Origin: Hyalella azteca
Taxonomy: Eukaryota; Arthropoda; Malacostraca; Amphipoda; Hyalellidae
Assembly (NCBI RefSeq): GCF_000764305.2
Contig: NW_025941725.1
Location: 62,001-126,000 of the forward strand
DNA length: 64,000 nt
Direction: 5' to 3'
Position numbers and translations under genes: made by a program. Of this stretch, positions 1 to 10,140 are shown one piece after another. Under the pieces are notes generated by a model. The model was not told the origin of the DNA, made no database searches, and saw only the letters and a list, made by a program, of their open reading frames with translations. Each line of letters begins with the position of its first letter. Position 1 is the stretch's first letter.

Positions 1-161
1 ATTTGAATTATTCTGTACTAGTAATTAATAGTGTTGCTATTTATCTGTGTAACTAGAGTAGCTCACCACCATTGTTTGGCAGGATCGATTTCCTGCCTGG
101 CCAACAAGTACGGCTCCTACGTAGGCCGACGACTGCGGGGCTTCTAGGCAAAGCTGGGCTG

Positions 162-281
162 CGCTACATTGAAATGTAGAAGTCGCTACCGCTACCGCTA
201 CCGCTACATGCTCTAAATGTAGCGGGCGCTACCGCTACAATTGCTTGAATGTAGCGCCGCTACCGCTACATGTAGCGCGCT
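162..281. repeat. GCTACC hexamer repeat with inverted copies
   Basis: The hexamer CCGCTA/GCTACC is repeated several times in a row near 183-207. The reverse form TGTAGCGG and the forward form CCGCTACA then alternate up to about 281, so the stretch can fold back on itself in several registers. The flanks are plain. It is a short, GC-rich simple repeat inside AT-rich DNA. No coding role is supported. Confidence 0.75.
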
Positions 282-443
282 ACTGCCCACCTCTTTTTCT
301 ATAGGAAAGCGTCTGCCATTTATTCAAGTCTACCGGTTCCGACACCTACCGTGTGTTGTTCACTCACAGCTGATGCTGTGCATCTTCCCGTTTTAAACTT
401 CAGCACTGTGTGCCTTCAGCAGATTGTGTCATCTGCATATTGC

Positions 444-471
444 CATCAGCATATTACGTAATATGCTGATG
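444..471. other. Perfect 28-bp palindrome
   Basis: The left half CATCAGCATATTAC is followed immediately by its exact reverse complement GTAATATGCTGATG, with no spacer. It sits in a region with other CATCAG-like words, so it may have arisen by local inverted duplication. It could form a cruciform or bind a dimeric factor, but nothing nearby shows a use. Confidence 0.8.
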
Positions 472-550
472 CTGATTAGTAATTTGCCTTCAGCACCTTG
501 TGTCTTTAGTACGTGTACCCTCAAGGCCATCTACCATCATAGCTGTGTAG

Positions 551-614
551 TGTGTACTGTCATTTCTGTGTACTGTCATTTCTATGTACTATCATTGCTA
601 TGCATCGTCATTGC
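551..614. repeat. 16-bp tandem repeat, 4 units
   Basis: Four units of 16 bp, of the form TGTGTACTGTCATTTC, lie head to tail. The first two are identical and the last two are diverged (TATGTACTATCATTGC and TATGCATCGTCATTGC). Confidence 0.75.
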
Positions 615-1023
615 TGTGTGTCACTTATCCCATGCTTAGTTTCGTAGTTGTTCTGGTTTAGCTTTAGTTATTAGGATCTTTTCACCCATTCATCTTGTTA
701 ATGTTCAATTAGCGTTTTTTGTTCAATAAATATTTGTTCATTATGCTTTCATTTCTCCCTTGTTGAGGATCGGTGGCAGTTTTGGGCTAATTTTCGAATC
801 TAATTGGAGTCGTCCTTACTTGAACCTTAAATACCAACTTTATGCCTACCCTTCATCGTTCCAGCACTGCCCAGATGGTCACAATATTTATACAGCCTTT
901 TTATTATTTGGAATACATAATTTATGATCGTAAATTGTATTCTACCATAATTTAAAGTTATAAGTTTCATTAATGTTCATGCTCTTCGTACCGATTTCAA
1001 TGTGTCCTAAATTAATTTTTTTT
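615..1023. other. No feature seen
   Basis: AT-rich DNA with stops in every frame. I see no repeat, RNA or coding signal. Confidence 0.5.
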
Positions 1024-1323
1024 AGATGATTCAGAAATTGAGAGTTTGGGAGCGTCACGTTTTCATTCCGATACTAACCTAAAATTCTTCCATTTTGAGG
1101 TTCGTTGACCTGGGTTGAGTTGCACTTCCTGAGGCTCTAACCCACGATTCATAAACTGATATAAATAACATTTTTTAGATGATTCAGAAATTGAGAGTTT
1201 GGGAGCGTCACGTTTTCATTCCGATACTAACCTAAAATTCTTCCATTTTGAGGTTCGTTGACCTGAGTTGAGTTGCACTTCCTGAGGCTCTAACCCACGA
1301 TTCATAAACTGATATAAATAACA
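1024..1323. repeat. 153-bp tandem duplication
   Basis: A 153-bp unit starting AGATGATTCAGAAATTG occurs at 1024-1176 and again from 1177. The two copies are nearly identical; I see one clear difference, GACCTGGG versus GACCTGAG. Both contain the words TTCCATTTTGAGGTTCG and ACTTCCTGAGGCTCTAACCC. A diverged third copy lies at 1510-1613, beyond an inserted mobile element. The near identity of the first two suggests a recent duplication of an older repeat. Confidence 0.85.
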
Positions 1324-1328
1324 ATTAT

Positions 1329-1485
1329 AAAAAAATATGACTCAGTACTCACTGCAGTGAGTGACAAAGAGCGCATTTTCTCGTCGAAGAAAACTTGATG
1401 TCACGGACGGACGGACAGACAGACAGACGGACATGGCGAGTACAATAGTGCATTTTTTCCATAAATGAGAAAATGCGCTAAAAAG
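1329..1485 (-). mobile_element. HINE-like element, copy A
   Basis: Read on the minus strand this copy begins with a T run, then AGCGCATTTTCTC, a GTCY microsatellite, the inverted partner GAGAAAATGCGCT, a CTCACTGCAGTGAG palindrome, and a T-rich end. Here the first partner arm is slightly altered. It lies between copies 2 and 3 of the neighbouring 153-bp repeat and appears to have inserted there. AATAACAAT occurs on both flanks, but it belongs to the repeat on one side, so it is not safe evidence of a target-site duplication. Confidence 0.75.
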
Positions 1486-1509
1486 GAATAACAATGTTTA
1501 CAGTCATCA

Positions 1510-1613
1510 AAAAACTGTACTGTGTTTTGATTCCGATGCTATAACCTGGAATTCCTCCATTTTGAGGTTCGGTGACCTGGTTGTTGGTTGCACTCGCTGA
1601 GGCTTTAACCCTT
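1510..1613. repeat. Diverged third copy of the 153-bp repeat
   Basis: The segment matches the middle of the 1024-1323 units: ATTCCGATGCTATAACCTGG, then CCATTTTGAGGTTCGGTGAC, then GAGGCTTTAACCC. Differences are spread throughout, so it is older than the duplication of the first two copies. Confidence 0.7.
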
Positions 1614-1789
1614 GACTATGCAAATGTGATCCTGCAGAATCTCTTCCATTCGCCGTGTTTGCTGTAAATACCGACACAGCTTCTGCCGCTGACGGGCTTA
1701 AGCCGCCTGACGTCTTGCATTTCTTTGCCGACACGCAAATATTTGCAGCCTTCGTCTGTAGACGGCAGATTTGCAGCTGGAATGTATTA

Positions 1790-2248
1790 CGCTGCGATGT
1801 GTTACGTCTGGCAGCGTAGCACGTTGAGATGTGTTACGTCTGACAGCGTACCACGTTGAGATGTATTACGTCTGGCAGCGTAGCACGTTGAGATGTGTTA
1901 CGTCTGGCAGCGTAATACGTTGAGATGTGTTTCGTCTGACAGCGTAATACATTACAATGTATACGTCTGGCAGCGTAGCACGTTGAGATGTGCTACGTCT
2001 GGCAGCGTACCATGTTAGATGTACTACGTCTGGCAGCGTACCACGTTGAGATGTACTACATCTGGCAGCGTACCACGTTGAGATGTATTACGTCTGGCAG
2101 CGTAGCACGTTGAGATGTATTACGTCTGGCAGCGTAGCACGTTGAGATGTATTACGTCTGGCAGCGTAATAAGTTGATATGTACTACATCTGGCCGCGTT
2201 ATATACGTTGAGATGTGTTACGTCTGGCAGATTAATACGTTGCAATGG
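1790..2248. repeat. 32-bp minisatellite, about 14 units
   Basis: About fourteen head-to-tail units carry TACGTCTGGCAGCGTA followed by a variable triplet (GCA, CCA or ATA) and CGTTGAGATGTGT. Unit variants with CTGACAGC and ATCTGG are interspersed. Units towards the 3' end are shorter and more diverged, as expected at an array edge. Confidence 0.9.
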
Positions 2249-4490
2249 AATAAAAATGTTAAATATTTATTGAATTTAAATGCTATTCTGAATAATTGTT
2301 AACTTCGTATAATGTACCGCTCCAAGTGATTTGCTACTTTTATGTATACACACTTCGTAGGAATATATTCCTGCCGGTAATCTATTGGCCTCTGCGATGT
2401 ATTACTTCCTGGTATGTTTCGTTTTAATGAATGTATTTCTTCAGTATTTACTCCTTATACTTATGTAATGTTGTGTTTTCAGTGATAGATTATTCGTGTG
2501 AAGGTATGTTACTGTATTTACCTATTCACTTTCAAGAAATTATCACATATTAGTGTCTGTAATTCAGTTCTGTATTGAGGTTTTCGAAGCCACACCATCT
2601 AGACCTCTAAATGTGCTCTAACTTCAAGTTAACTCGGACCTGGTTTACACGGTTAATTTATAAATGTACTGAGATTTTATTATTTATCCCGCAGGTACGT
2701 GTGGAGTTCTCAACTCTGATCAGCAGAGTATCATGTATCTTCTCCTGCAGTTCGTGAGTAATGAAAGAGCTTTTCGTACTAAAAGTGGTTTCATACGGGA
2801 ACATCTCATCTAAATTCAACGCTCACCAAATGAATGCGTTGCATCTTTGCAGCCTCGTTTCAGCGTATCACAAAACGTATCGTCTTATCTGCGACGCGAG
2901 CCTTATTTCTAGGCGTCTGCAAGCTGTACAGAAGCTGCGTTTAAACGCACTCTTCATACACACCACACCCTATCTACCAACCACGCCGTGAGTGTCACTC
3001 GTACCTTGTAGTTTGCCCGTCGCACTTACGTTCAACCTCCAACCCTACGAATTCCAATTTCTTCAAATTATCAAAACAAATTATTATAAAATATTCAAAT
3101 TAACACTGAATAAACACCGAATATGTTATCATTGCAATAAGAAAACATAGGGAATGCCTGAATCCACGAAATCTAGCATATTCAAATTGATCATAAATGT
3201 ACGATTCTTGGAATGCTGCCTCGCATTGGAAAAAAAAATTTTAAATTATTTTAGTGTTACTAAGGAGTATGCATGGAGTTGCAGTTTAATTGAAATAAAT
3301 TCTTTTATAAATTAAAAGTTAGCGGACGCTGTGCCGATAATATGGTTAAGATTTCCAACTTGGGACGAGTTCTGTTTTACTTGCGACAAATCAAATTCGG
3401 TCTGTTATGTAGGCAACATTTTAAGGCGAGCTTAGCGAACGAATATCGAGTGACTTGGATTGTAATGCATGGATATTAAAACCGATTTAATAATTTTTTA
3501 ACCGATTTAAAGTTTCTCACTGTTGTTAGATTTTATGCGCATTATAATAAAATAACAAATATTGCAATTTGATGACGCATTAAATTTCCACTGTGATCTG
3601 TTTGATGCACTAATGAGTGTGCAATTTGCCTAAAGTTATTTGTTTTAAAAATAATACGTTAAATTTTTGTTGCATTGCTTCGGGGTTAAACAGTTTACAA
3701 AATTAATTTTTTTTAGCTCCGTGTTATTGAATAACTAAACATCAGTGCCTGTTAATTTGTTTTCGATTTTTTCTTGTATTTTAAAGTCATATTGCATGGT
3801 TACTTGGATCATGGGAATTTGTCGTAAGCTCTGCAGGATTTAAATGTCCTACGTGCAGGAAATTCCCGCGATGCAATGATTCTCATTGGGATTCAAGCTC
3901 GCACTTCAGACGTCGTTTTTTTCTCTTGAGCTTCCGAGTCTCTTTCACGGCTGGAAAGTTGAGCACCGGATTTCTCTTTCATTTAGTTGCTATTAAATTC
4001 TGCTTATTTAATGAACTAGATTTTTAAATTTTCGTGTGGCATTCGACGATTTAATGGATTAACGTTCAATACTTTTTTGTTTCTTTAAGACCATATTAAT
4101 ATGCTTGCAAAAATTGCTGTCAGTAAAAAACCTGCCATGTATAAAATTGGTAAGAAAGCTTCATATTTTTTTTGCTTATTGCATCGCCATGTCATAATTT
4201 ATAGTAAAATAGTAAAATCTGGATCCTTGATCCAAAATCCATCGATTTAAAAAGTATTATAGAGCCACCGTTAATTCCCACTCCTTTTTTACGAGCCATA
4301 TTAGACTTTCATTGCCTGGGACTTTGATGAAACGTGAATGCGGGCAAATTTTTCTTGGATTTCTGCTCGCATTGACCAGATTGTGGAGGCGTCTACCGGG
4401 ACCTCCGTTTTATGGCCGAGCAATTAATTAAACTCTGAGAGGCGTGCCTTGCTTGTCATCAACTCCACTTCATTTTCTGTGCTGGAAGCT
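2249..4490. other. AT-rich DNA, no gene supported
   Basis: This stretch is AT-rich with frequent stops. A 76-codon open frame at 2761-2991 (+) has no recognisable domain. It ends at GCCGTGAGTG, which resembles a splice donor, but there is no supporting acceptor or codon pattern. I see no repeat array or RNA gene. Confidence 0.4.
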
Positions 4491-4620
4491 TGATGCGTCT
4501 TTTTTATGCTCGATGCGTCTTTTCTATGCTCGATGCGTCTTTTCTATGCTCGATGCGTCTTTTCTATGCTCGATGCTCGATGCGTCTTTTCTATGCTCGG
4601 TAAGTCTCTGCTATTCTCGA
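4491..4620. repeat. 20-bp minisatellite
   Basis: Five or more units of 20 bp (CTCGATGCGTCTTTTCTATG) in tandem, with one short slippage (CGATGCTCGATGCG) and a degenerate last unit. The array stays open in two frames because the unit has no stop there. This is a repeat artefact, not a gene. Confidence 0.9.
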
Positions 4621-4770
4621 TGTTGTCGCTTATTGAAGATTTAGAATTTATATATTTATGTACTGATGGTATTCTAAATTTTCGTATGGATTCTTAGTTA
4701 CATGGCATTGTATCAATTTAAATATTGTTGATGCTATGCTATTTGTAAATTTGAAATATGTTAAATTCTT

Positions 4771-5115
4771 GTGAAATTTTTTTTTAATATGTTAAATTCT
4801 TTTGAAAAAATTTTATGCATCCCGTTGAAAGAATTAACACATCTCTATCATACCTGTAACAATTGTTACGGGGCACAATATTCGATTCCCGTGAGCTCAA
4901 GACACGCGATGTTCAAAGCATCGTTATATTTTATAGCAATTGCTAAATTCTGCGTTCCGGCCGATGCAGTATTTTATAGACGCACACTATATGTTCAAGG
5001 ATGTCGCAAAGGAGGTCCATTTCACCCTACTGATGCGTTCCAGCACATTATGGATCGTAAGCGTCAGTTTGGGTTGGTGCATGGAGAGTCGGTAAATGCG
5101 TTACATGAGGCGTGA
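4771..5115 (+). other. Unassigned open frame, 114 codons
   Basis: The frame is open for 114 codons. The C-terminal third (residues about 74-114) has protein-like composition (YVQGCRKGGPF, then FQHIMDRKRQFG). It resembles no family I know. A GTGAGT donor-like site overlaps the stop, but with C rather than G before it. A frame of this length is expected a few times by chance in DNA of this size and composition. It could be an exon or a degraded transposon piece; the evidence is weak. Confidence 0.12.
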
Positions 5116-5711
5116 GTGCTGCACGGAACTGTTCACAGTTAATAGTGTGATTGTTGCGTGGGACTCCCACTCCTTATAGTAATGTCATTGTTGGCCACAT
5201 TCCAATCAAAATTTGGTTTTCGATAAGTGTTCGCTCCCATTTACTTCTTCTGGTGATTACGGTACATCTTTTTGATTTCTCGTGTTTCATTTTGAGTATT
5301 TCTCCAATATGCATTGACTAAACGATTAAAATTATGTCTTGGGGCTGGAAAATTAAACTCTCTTCTTCAGAGAGGGTTTAATCCTCTTACATCCTCCTGT
5401 TAGATTAAACACTACATCCTGTTTTATCCTACATCCTCATGTTAGAAAACGGAGGGTTCACATACAGGGCTGATTTTGACATCATGTGTGTCAAGTGCGT
5501 TTTAACCAAGTCTTTTAATGTTCGTTTGATACATCATTGTGATGGATACGTCGTTTTTTAGACCTCAGAATACACTTTTCCAAGTATACGGACGAAAAGC
5601 GGCTATCCATCGTGACCTGTAACTGTTACGTCCGAAATATATACTTAGCATACGATGGGAAAGGCCAACTCCTGAAGAAGTTAACCCATACTATGGCACA
5701 CAGACGCCTAA

Positions 5712-6164
5712 CTATTTTCCTGATATTTTAAGAGTTTCCTGCACAAACCTTGCCTTTTGTGCAGCCGTTACAAACGTACCGATAAAACTCGTTATTATCG
5801 AAAAATTAATCAATTGATGTTGTTCATAAAATAAAATTTTCAGGCTTGCTACTGATGTATTTTTAATATCGCTATATGTAAGACACTTCATAGCTAGAAC
5901 TCTCGATTGCAATCTTGCACTATTTAATCTACAATAACTCTTCCCGTTGAAATTTATTCCCAATCTGTTCACTAACTCAACAAAAAATTGACAAAGCAAA
6001 TTCGAAACGGTCATTGATTTGTCAATATTAAAGTGATTGGTTAATATTCCCATTGAGATGTTTTTGCATGTCTTCAGGTCTTTAGTTTCCATCATACATT
6101 TCATCTGAGTTGTGCCTCCGTAAATAATGAACAACTTTTTAATACATAATGACACACAATTCAA
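5712..6164 (-). other. Longest open frame in the window, 150 codons, unassigned
   Basis: This is the longest uninterrupted frame here. Its composition is mixed, with no long low-complexity run, no signal peptide and no clear motif. Hydrophobic stretches are scattered. I do not recognise it. By a rough estimate from stop frequency, a frame this long should occur less than once by chance in the window. That makes it worth testing against transcripts but is not enough to call a gene. The HINE-like copy B lies 42 bp beyond its 5' end. Confidence 0.18.
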
Positions 6165-6205
6165 ATCTTTGTATACTATTTTTTTTTCTTTGTGGTAGTT
6201 GAATA

Positions 6206-6351
6206 TTTTTAGCGCATTTTCTCATTTATGGAAAAGATGCACTATTGTGCTGGCCATGTCCGTCTGTCTGTCCGTCCGTGACTTCATGTTTTCGTCGACG
6301 AGAAAATGCGCTCTCTGTCACTCACTGCAGTGAGCACTGAGTTTTTTTTTT
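6206..6351 (+). mobile_element. HINE-like element, copy B
   Basis: Order seen: T run, AGCGCATTTTCTC, GCACTATTGTGCT, a GTCY run (GTCCGTCTGTCTGTCC), TTTTCGTCGACGAGAAAA, GAGAAAATGCGCT, then CTCACTGCAGTGAG and CTGAG with a long T run. This copy has lost the TATA near the end seen in copies C-F. No flanking target-site duplication is visible. Confidence 0.8.
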
Positions 6352-8389
6352 AGATAGTGTTTTACTTGACGACGTCGCAGATGCGTTAATACTGAAAATC
6401 TAGCCTTGAATTTTTAGCCTAAAATTTCAACGGTTCGACAGTTCAGTCGAGCTCGTCCGCCATAGCGTTCGACGTTCAAAGAGAATTCGATGAATTTCTT
6501 GAGAAAAAGACCGAGCTTTCTGTTTCTCTTCTTGCGCTTTGACTGCGCTGATTTTTGTTGACTTATTCCGGGCATTTTTTCCTCATTTGAAGTCTTCAAA
6601 AGAGGTCTTTTAAAGAGGAACTTTAGAATCTCGCATGTGTTACTCTCGAAAATAAGCTGTACTAATGAAAATATTTACACTAAATAAATTTGCATGAAGA
6701 TATAGTGATTGACAATGAATCATGTAATTGATTTATGCGATTAGATCTATATTAATTTATTATTTAATTGTCGACTTTTTCTCTCGTTCACGCTTTAGAA
6801 ATATTCTACTTTTTTATAAGTCATTTTGAATTATGAAACGAAATGGCAGTCGACTTACTAACGTGTTTAAAATTAATTTACTTCTAAAATTCTTGGCTCA
6901 TTCTGATACTTTTGTTAATTTGTGTAATTTTTATTTGTAAATAAGTGTCAATTTTATCAGTGTTGCTTGTATGCTGTAGTTAATTGTTTGAGGTGCGAGT
7001 TTTTTCTCAGGAAATAGAAAAGAGTTTCCTGAGTTTTTTCTCAGGAAAATTCGTAGTATTTTTTTAATATAACTATATAAATATCAATAAAACAATACCA
7101 AACATGTTCGGAATATCTTCACCAGCTTTTCCTTCCCCCAAATCACCTCGGGTCAGTTCCTCTATCCTAGATCGTTCTTTATCTCCAATTACTATTCGAT
7201 CCCCAGGAATTGGAAGACATCTTTTCCATGAAAGCATTAGCATATGCATGATTTAGGATGCGTGGAGCTCAGACACAGCATTTGACTTGCCAAATAAGAA
7301 GTCCTATATTTGGGTTTTGTGATGCTGTACATGAACTATATGAAAATTTAGAATTTAATTGGTGCAAAATTTCAATAAATTTGCTCACTGTCAAAATTAG
7401 GAGTTTTAGGGGAACAGTGAAATTCATAATTATTCCTGTTCACCCAGTTTAAGTGAATATCACAAGATCTTTTTAATGGACGAGCGTGAATATTGTACAG
7501 AAGAATAGAACCTGAATTACATTCTTTGTCCCACTGAGTTAAGTTAAAATTTCCATAAAACAATAAGTATACCTATATCCAGAGCGAACAAAATTTATTG
7601 CCTATCCATCCATCTCAAAAACTGAGTCCCACAATAATATTGTAGGTTTGATCGAATTTGAATTTTATTATTTATATTTTTGTCTTTTCCACAAGGATTT
7701 CCCATTTGAATGGAAATAGAACTTAATGTCTCTCTAGTCTGATTCCTGGGTTTCTCCGACGCTTAAGCAGAAAACATCACTATCGTATACGTATTGCTCT
7801 AGGTGGACATCTTAATTATTTGACTTTTCCCCACACAAACTATCTTCATTCCTCACTTCTTCCTCGCAAAATTATATAAATTCATATAAATTTATCGTAC
7901 CAATAATCATGGTATCTAATGGTAGTATCGGTCCTAGGCCTTTTGCCGATTTTTGTACTTTTCGTGAATTGTTCACGGGAGATAGCTAATAAAACTATCG
8001 AATATATATATATATAAATATATTGTATAAAATGATATATATATCTCCATGTAAGTTTACTCAAGTCTGTACTGTGTTCTTAGCCGCACTTACTCCCTCA
8101 AGCCAAGATGACTTCATGCAGCAGGACAGCTCCCGTATCCTTATCTTCCCTCACGTCGAGTACTCCGACAAGACTTCCCCAGAAAATCCTCACGAAAGCG
8201 CCCACTATTCCGTCCTAAGATTCATTTCTAAGCCCCAAACGGACCGAGTTCCTCGCAGTAACACCAACTACATCGCTCTTAAATGCATCAATTATATATA
8301 TAATTATCATGCTTTTTCCTCCTTTGTTTATTACTCCACATTTGCAGTATAACTTTTAACTCTTGGTTTCGCATATTTTATAAGTATAC
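6352..8389. other. AT-rich DNA with weak open frame
   Basis: Mostly plain AT-rich sequence. A TTTTTTCTCAGGAAA word is repeated near 6998 and 7032. An AT dinucleotide run lies near 8001-8045. The open frame 8023-8352 (+, 109 codons) has a fairly protein-like middle (DDFMQQDSSRILIFPHVEY) after a possible acceptor (TGTGTTCTTAG, near 8080), but no domain is recognisable. Confidence 0.35.
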
Positions 8390-8670
8390 AGGACTCCGTC
8401 CCTTTTCTCGGTCCCTCCACGGTCCCCTTGGACTCCTCACATGAAGGATGGGACGGTGGGGGCGATGCCGGAAATGGAGGCACGGAAGGACGCTCCGTGG
8501 AAGGGACTCAAGGTCCCGAATGCTGCCGGATTAACCGTCATTTGCGTCTCCGTATCGAGGTCTTAACTTACGATCACAGCGTCCCTCGCTCCCGGTGAAA
8601 ATCCTGGAAAATTCTACCTGTCATCGCTAAGTTACGACCGGTGCATTGGTTTGGTCTTTCGTTGCGAATG
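8390..8670. other. GC-richer pocket
   Basis: Base composition changes sharply here from AT-rich flanks to a G+C- and CpG-containing stretch (for example GGGACGGTGGGGGCGATGCC, and TCCCTCGCTCCCGG). No long open frame is present. It could be a promoter, a 5' untranslated exon or a foreign fragment. I cannot tell which from sequence alone. Confidence 0.3.
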
Positions 8671-9899
8671 GCGGTAAGGGTAAAAAATTCTGAAATTTCA
8701 AATTGAAACTAAGTTTAAGTTTTTATTCTACAGCATGTAGTTTGAATGCAATTTTGTACCCAAACGCAGACTAAGTTCTGTGTCCAGCAATTCAATATTG
8801 GTGATAATTCCTGATTTTCGCAAGCTGTTCGTAATATGCGATCGAATCGAAACTCATATTAAATACCATCATACATAGTTCACTAATAAGTCTATTATTC
8901 AACATCATTAGCTCCTACAACCTAAGAAGTTTGTTCATGGTACAGATTTGAACCCAATTAAGATGGTGGTTAAGTAAATCAAACAGTAATCAATTGCGAT
9001 GTTTCTGCTGTGAGGTCCATAATCTCCTATCATCTTAAAACTTGCAAACATCGATCAAGTTTTTGAAGATCCCACGACAAAGGCCGATTTTATAGTTACT
9101 ATCTTGCATGGTGTGCTTGTTGACTTACAATTAAACCTCCTATAACGCCAGTGCATCAGATTTATCAGCCCTTCAAAGCAACTGAAGGAACGAAGGCGTC
9201 TCATCGCTGTGGGTCTGTTTGTTATTACATTAAAGGGATCACATTAACGATGAGTTATTGAAGCGTATGCAAGGCATGCTTAACGTCATAGAATATTAAC
9301 CTGTTTGCTATGTTGATGATTAGCAGTAACGCTTGCATGGCGTCTCGCGTCATATCTTCTTTGGTACGAATTAAAAAAAATTATTTTGGCATTTTAATTT
9401 TTGCATGACATTTTGGTAATGGCAAGCTTTAACAAGGTACCTAGCTTTTTGTGAATGAAGTATATTTATTAGTACATTATAAAACGTCGCTCTCAGCTGA
9501 ATTTCACCTGTATTCAATGTTTTGGCTGTAATTTCAGCTTGACTATTTTAATACTTTGAATTTACCGTTCACTAGAAGTGCCATCTCGAAGTAAAGTTCA
9601 CTGTTAGTGCGAATTTGCAATAGTTTTTCCGTATCACCTAAGGATATAAATTTCAGTGCGTAATTTGCCTCTTATGGATCAAATGATGATGAAATTTTGT
9701 ACTGAATTCACAATCTACTCCGTAATGAAATTTCTAATATGTCGGTAATTGCAAAACCTATTTTGACCTCGTTATTAACATCATTGAGGTTGATAAAAAC
9801 ATTAACTTGCCACAACAGGCCAATTTATGTAGAATATTTGGTTAAAATTTTCCTTAACATTTAGCGATATGGACTCATTTCTATTATAAAAAAATCTTC
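8671..9899. other. No feature seen
   Basis: AT-rich sequence with stops in all frames and no array. Confidence 0.45.
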
Positions 9900-10140
9900 A
9901 ATAGAGTCAGCGGTCAGAAACGACACTCCTTTTCATTATGAACTCCTTTTCCTTGAACTCCTTTTCATTATGAAATATCCCTCGTAGAATCAAGGGTCGG
10001 GAACGAGTCTGCTTGCACGTGTATCCCTTTTCATTCTAAAATATCCCTCGTAGAATCAGAGAGAGAGAGAGATGGAAACGACAGACGGGCTCTTGTACTG
10101 CTTTTAATTATGAAAATTCTTCGTAGAATCTTGGAGCGGG
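9900..10140. repeat. Irregular 60-90-bp tandem repeat
   Basis: About four diverged units share CCTTTTCATTATGAAATATC, CCTCGTAGAATC and a purine-rich link (GAGAGAGAGAGAGATGG in one unit). Unit lengths vary. A short inner duplication of GAACTCCTTTTC is present near 9940-9970. Confidence 0.7.

Noticed and set aside
4860..4905. tRNA-like TTCGATTCCC word
   Set aside because: The flanking bases do not form a T stem, and no anticodon or acceptor stem can be placed around it.
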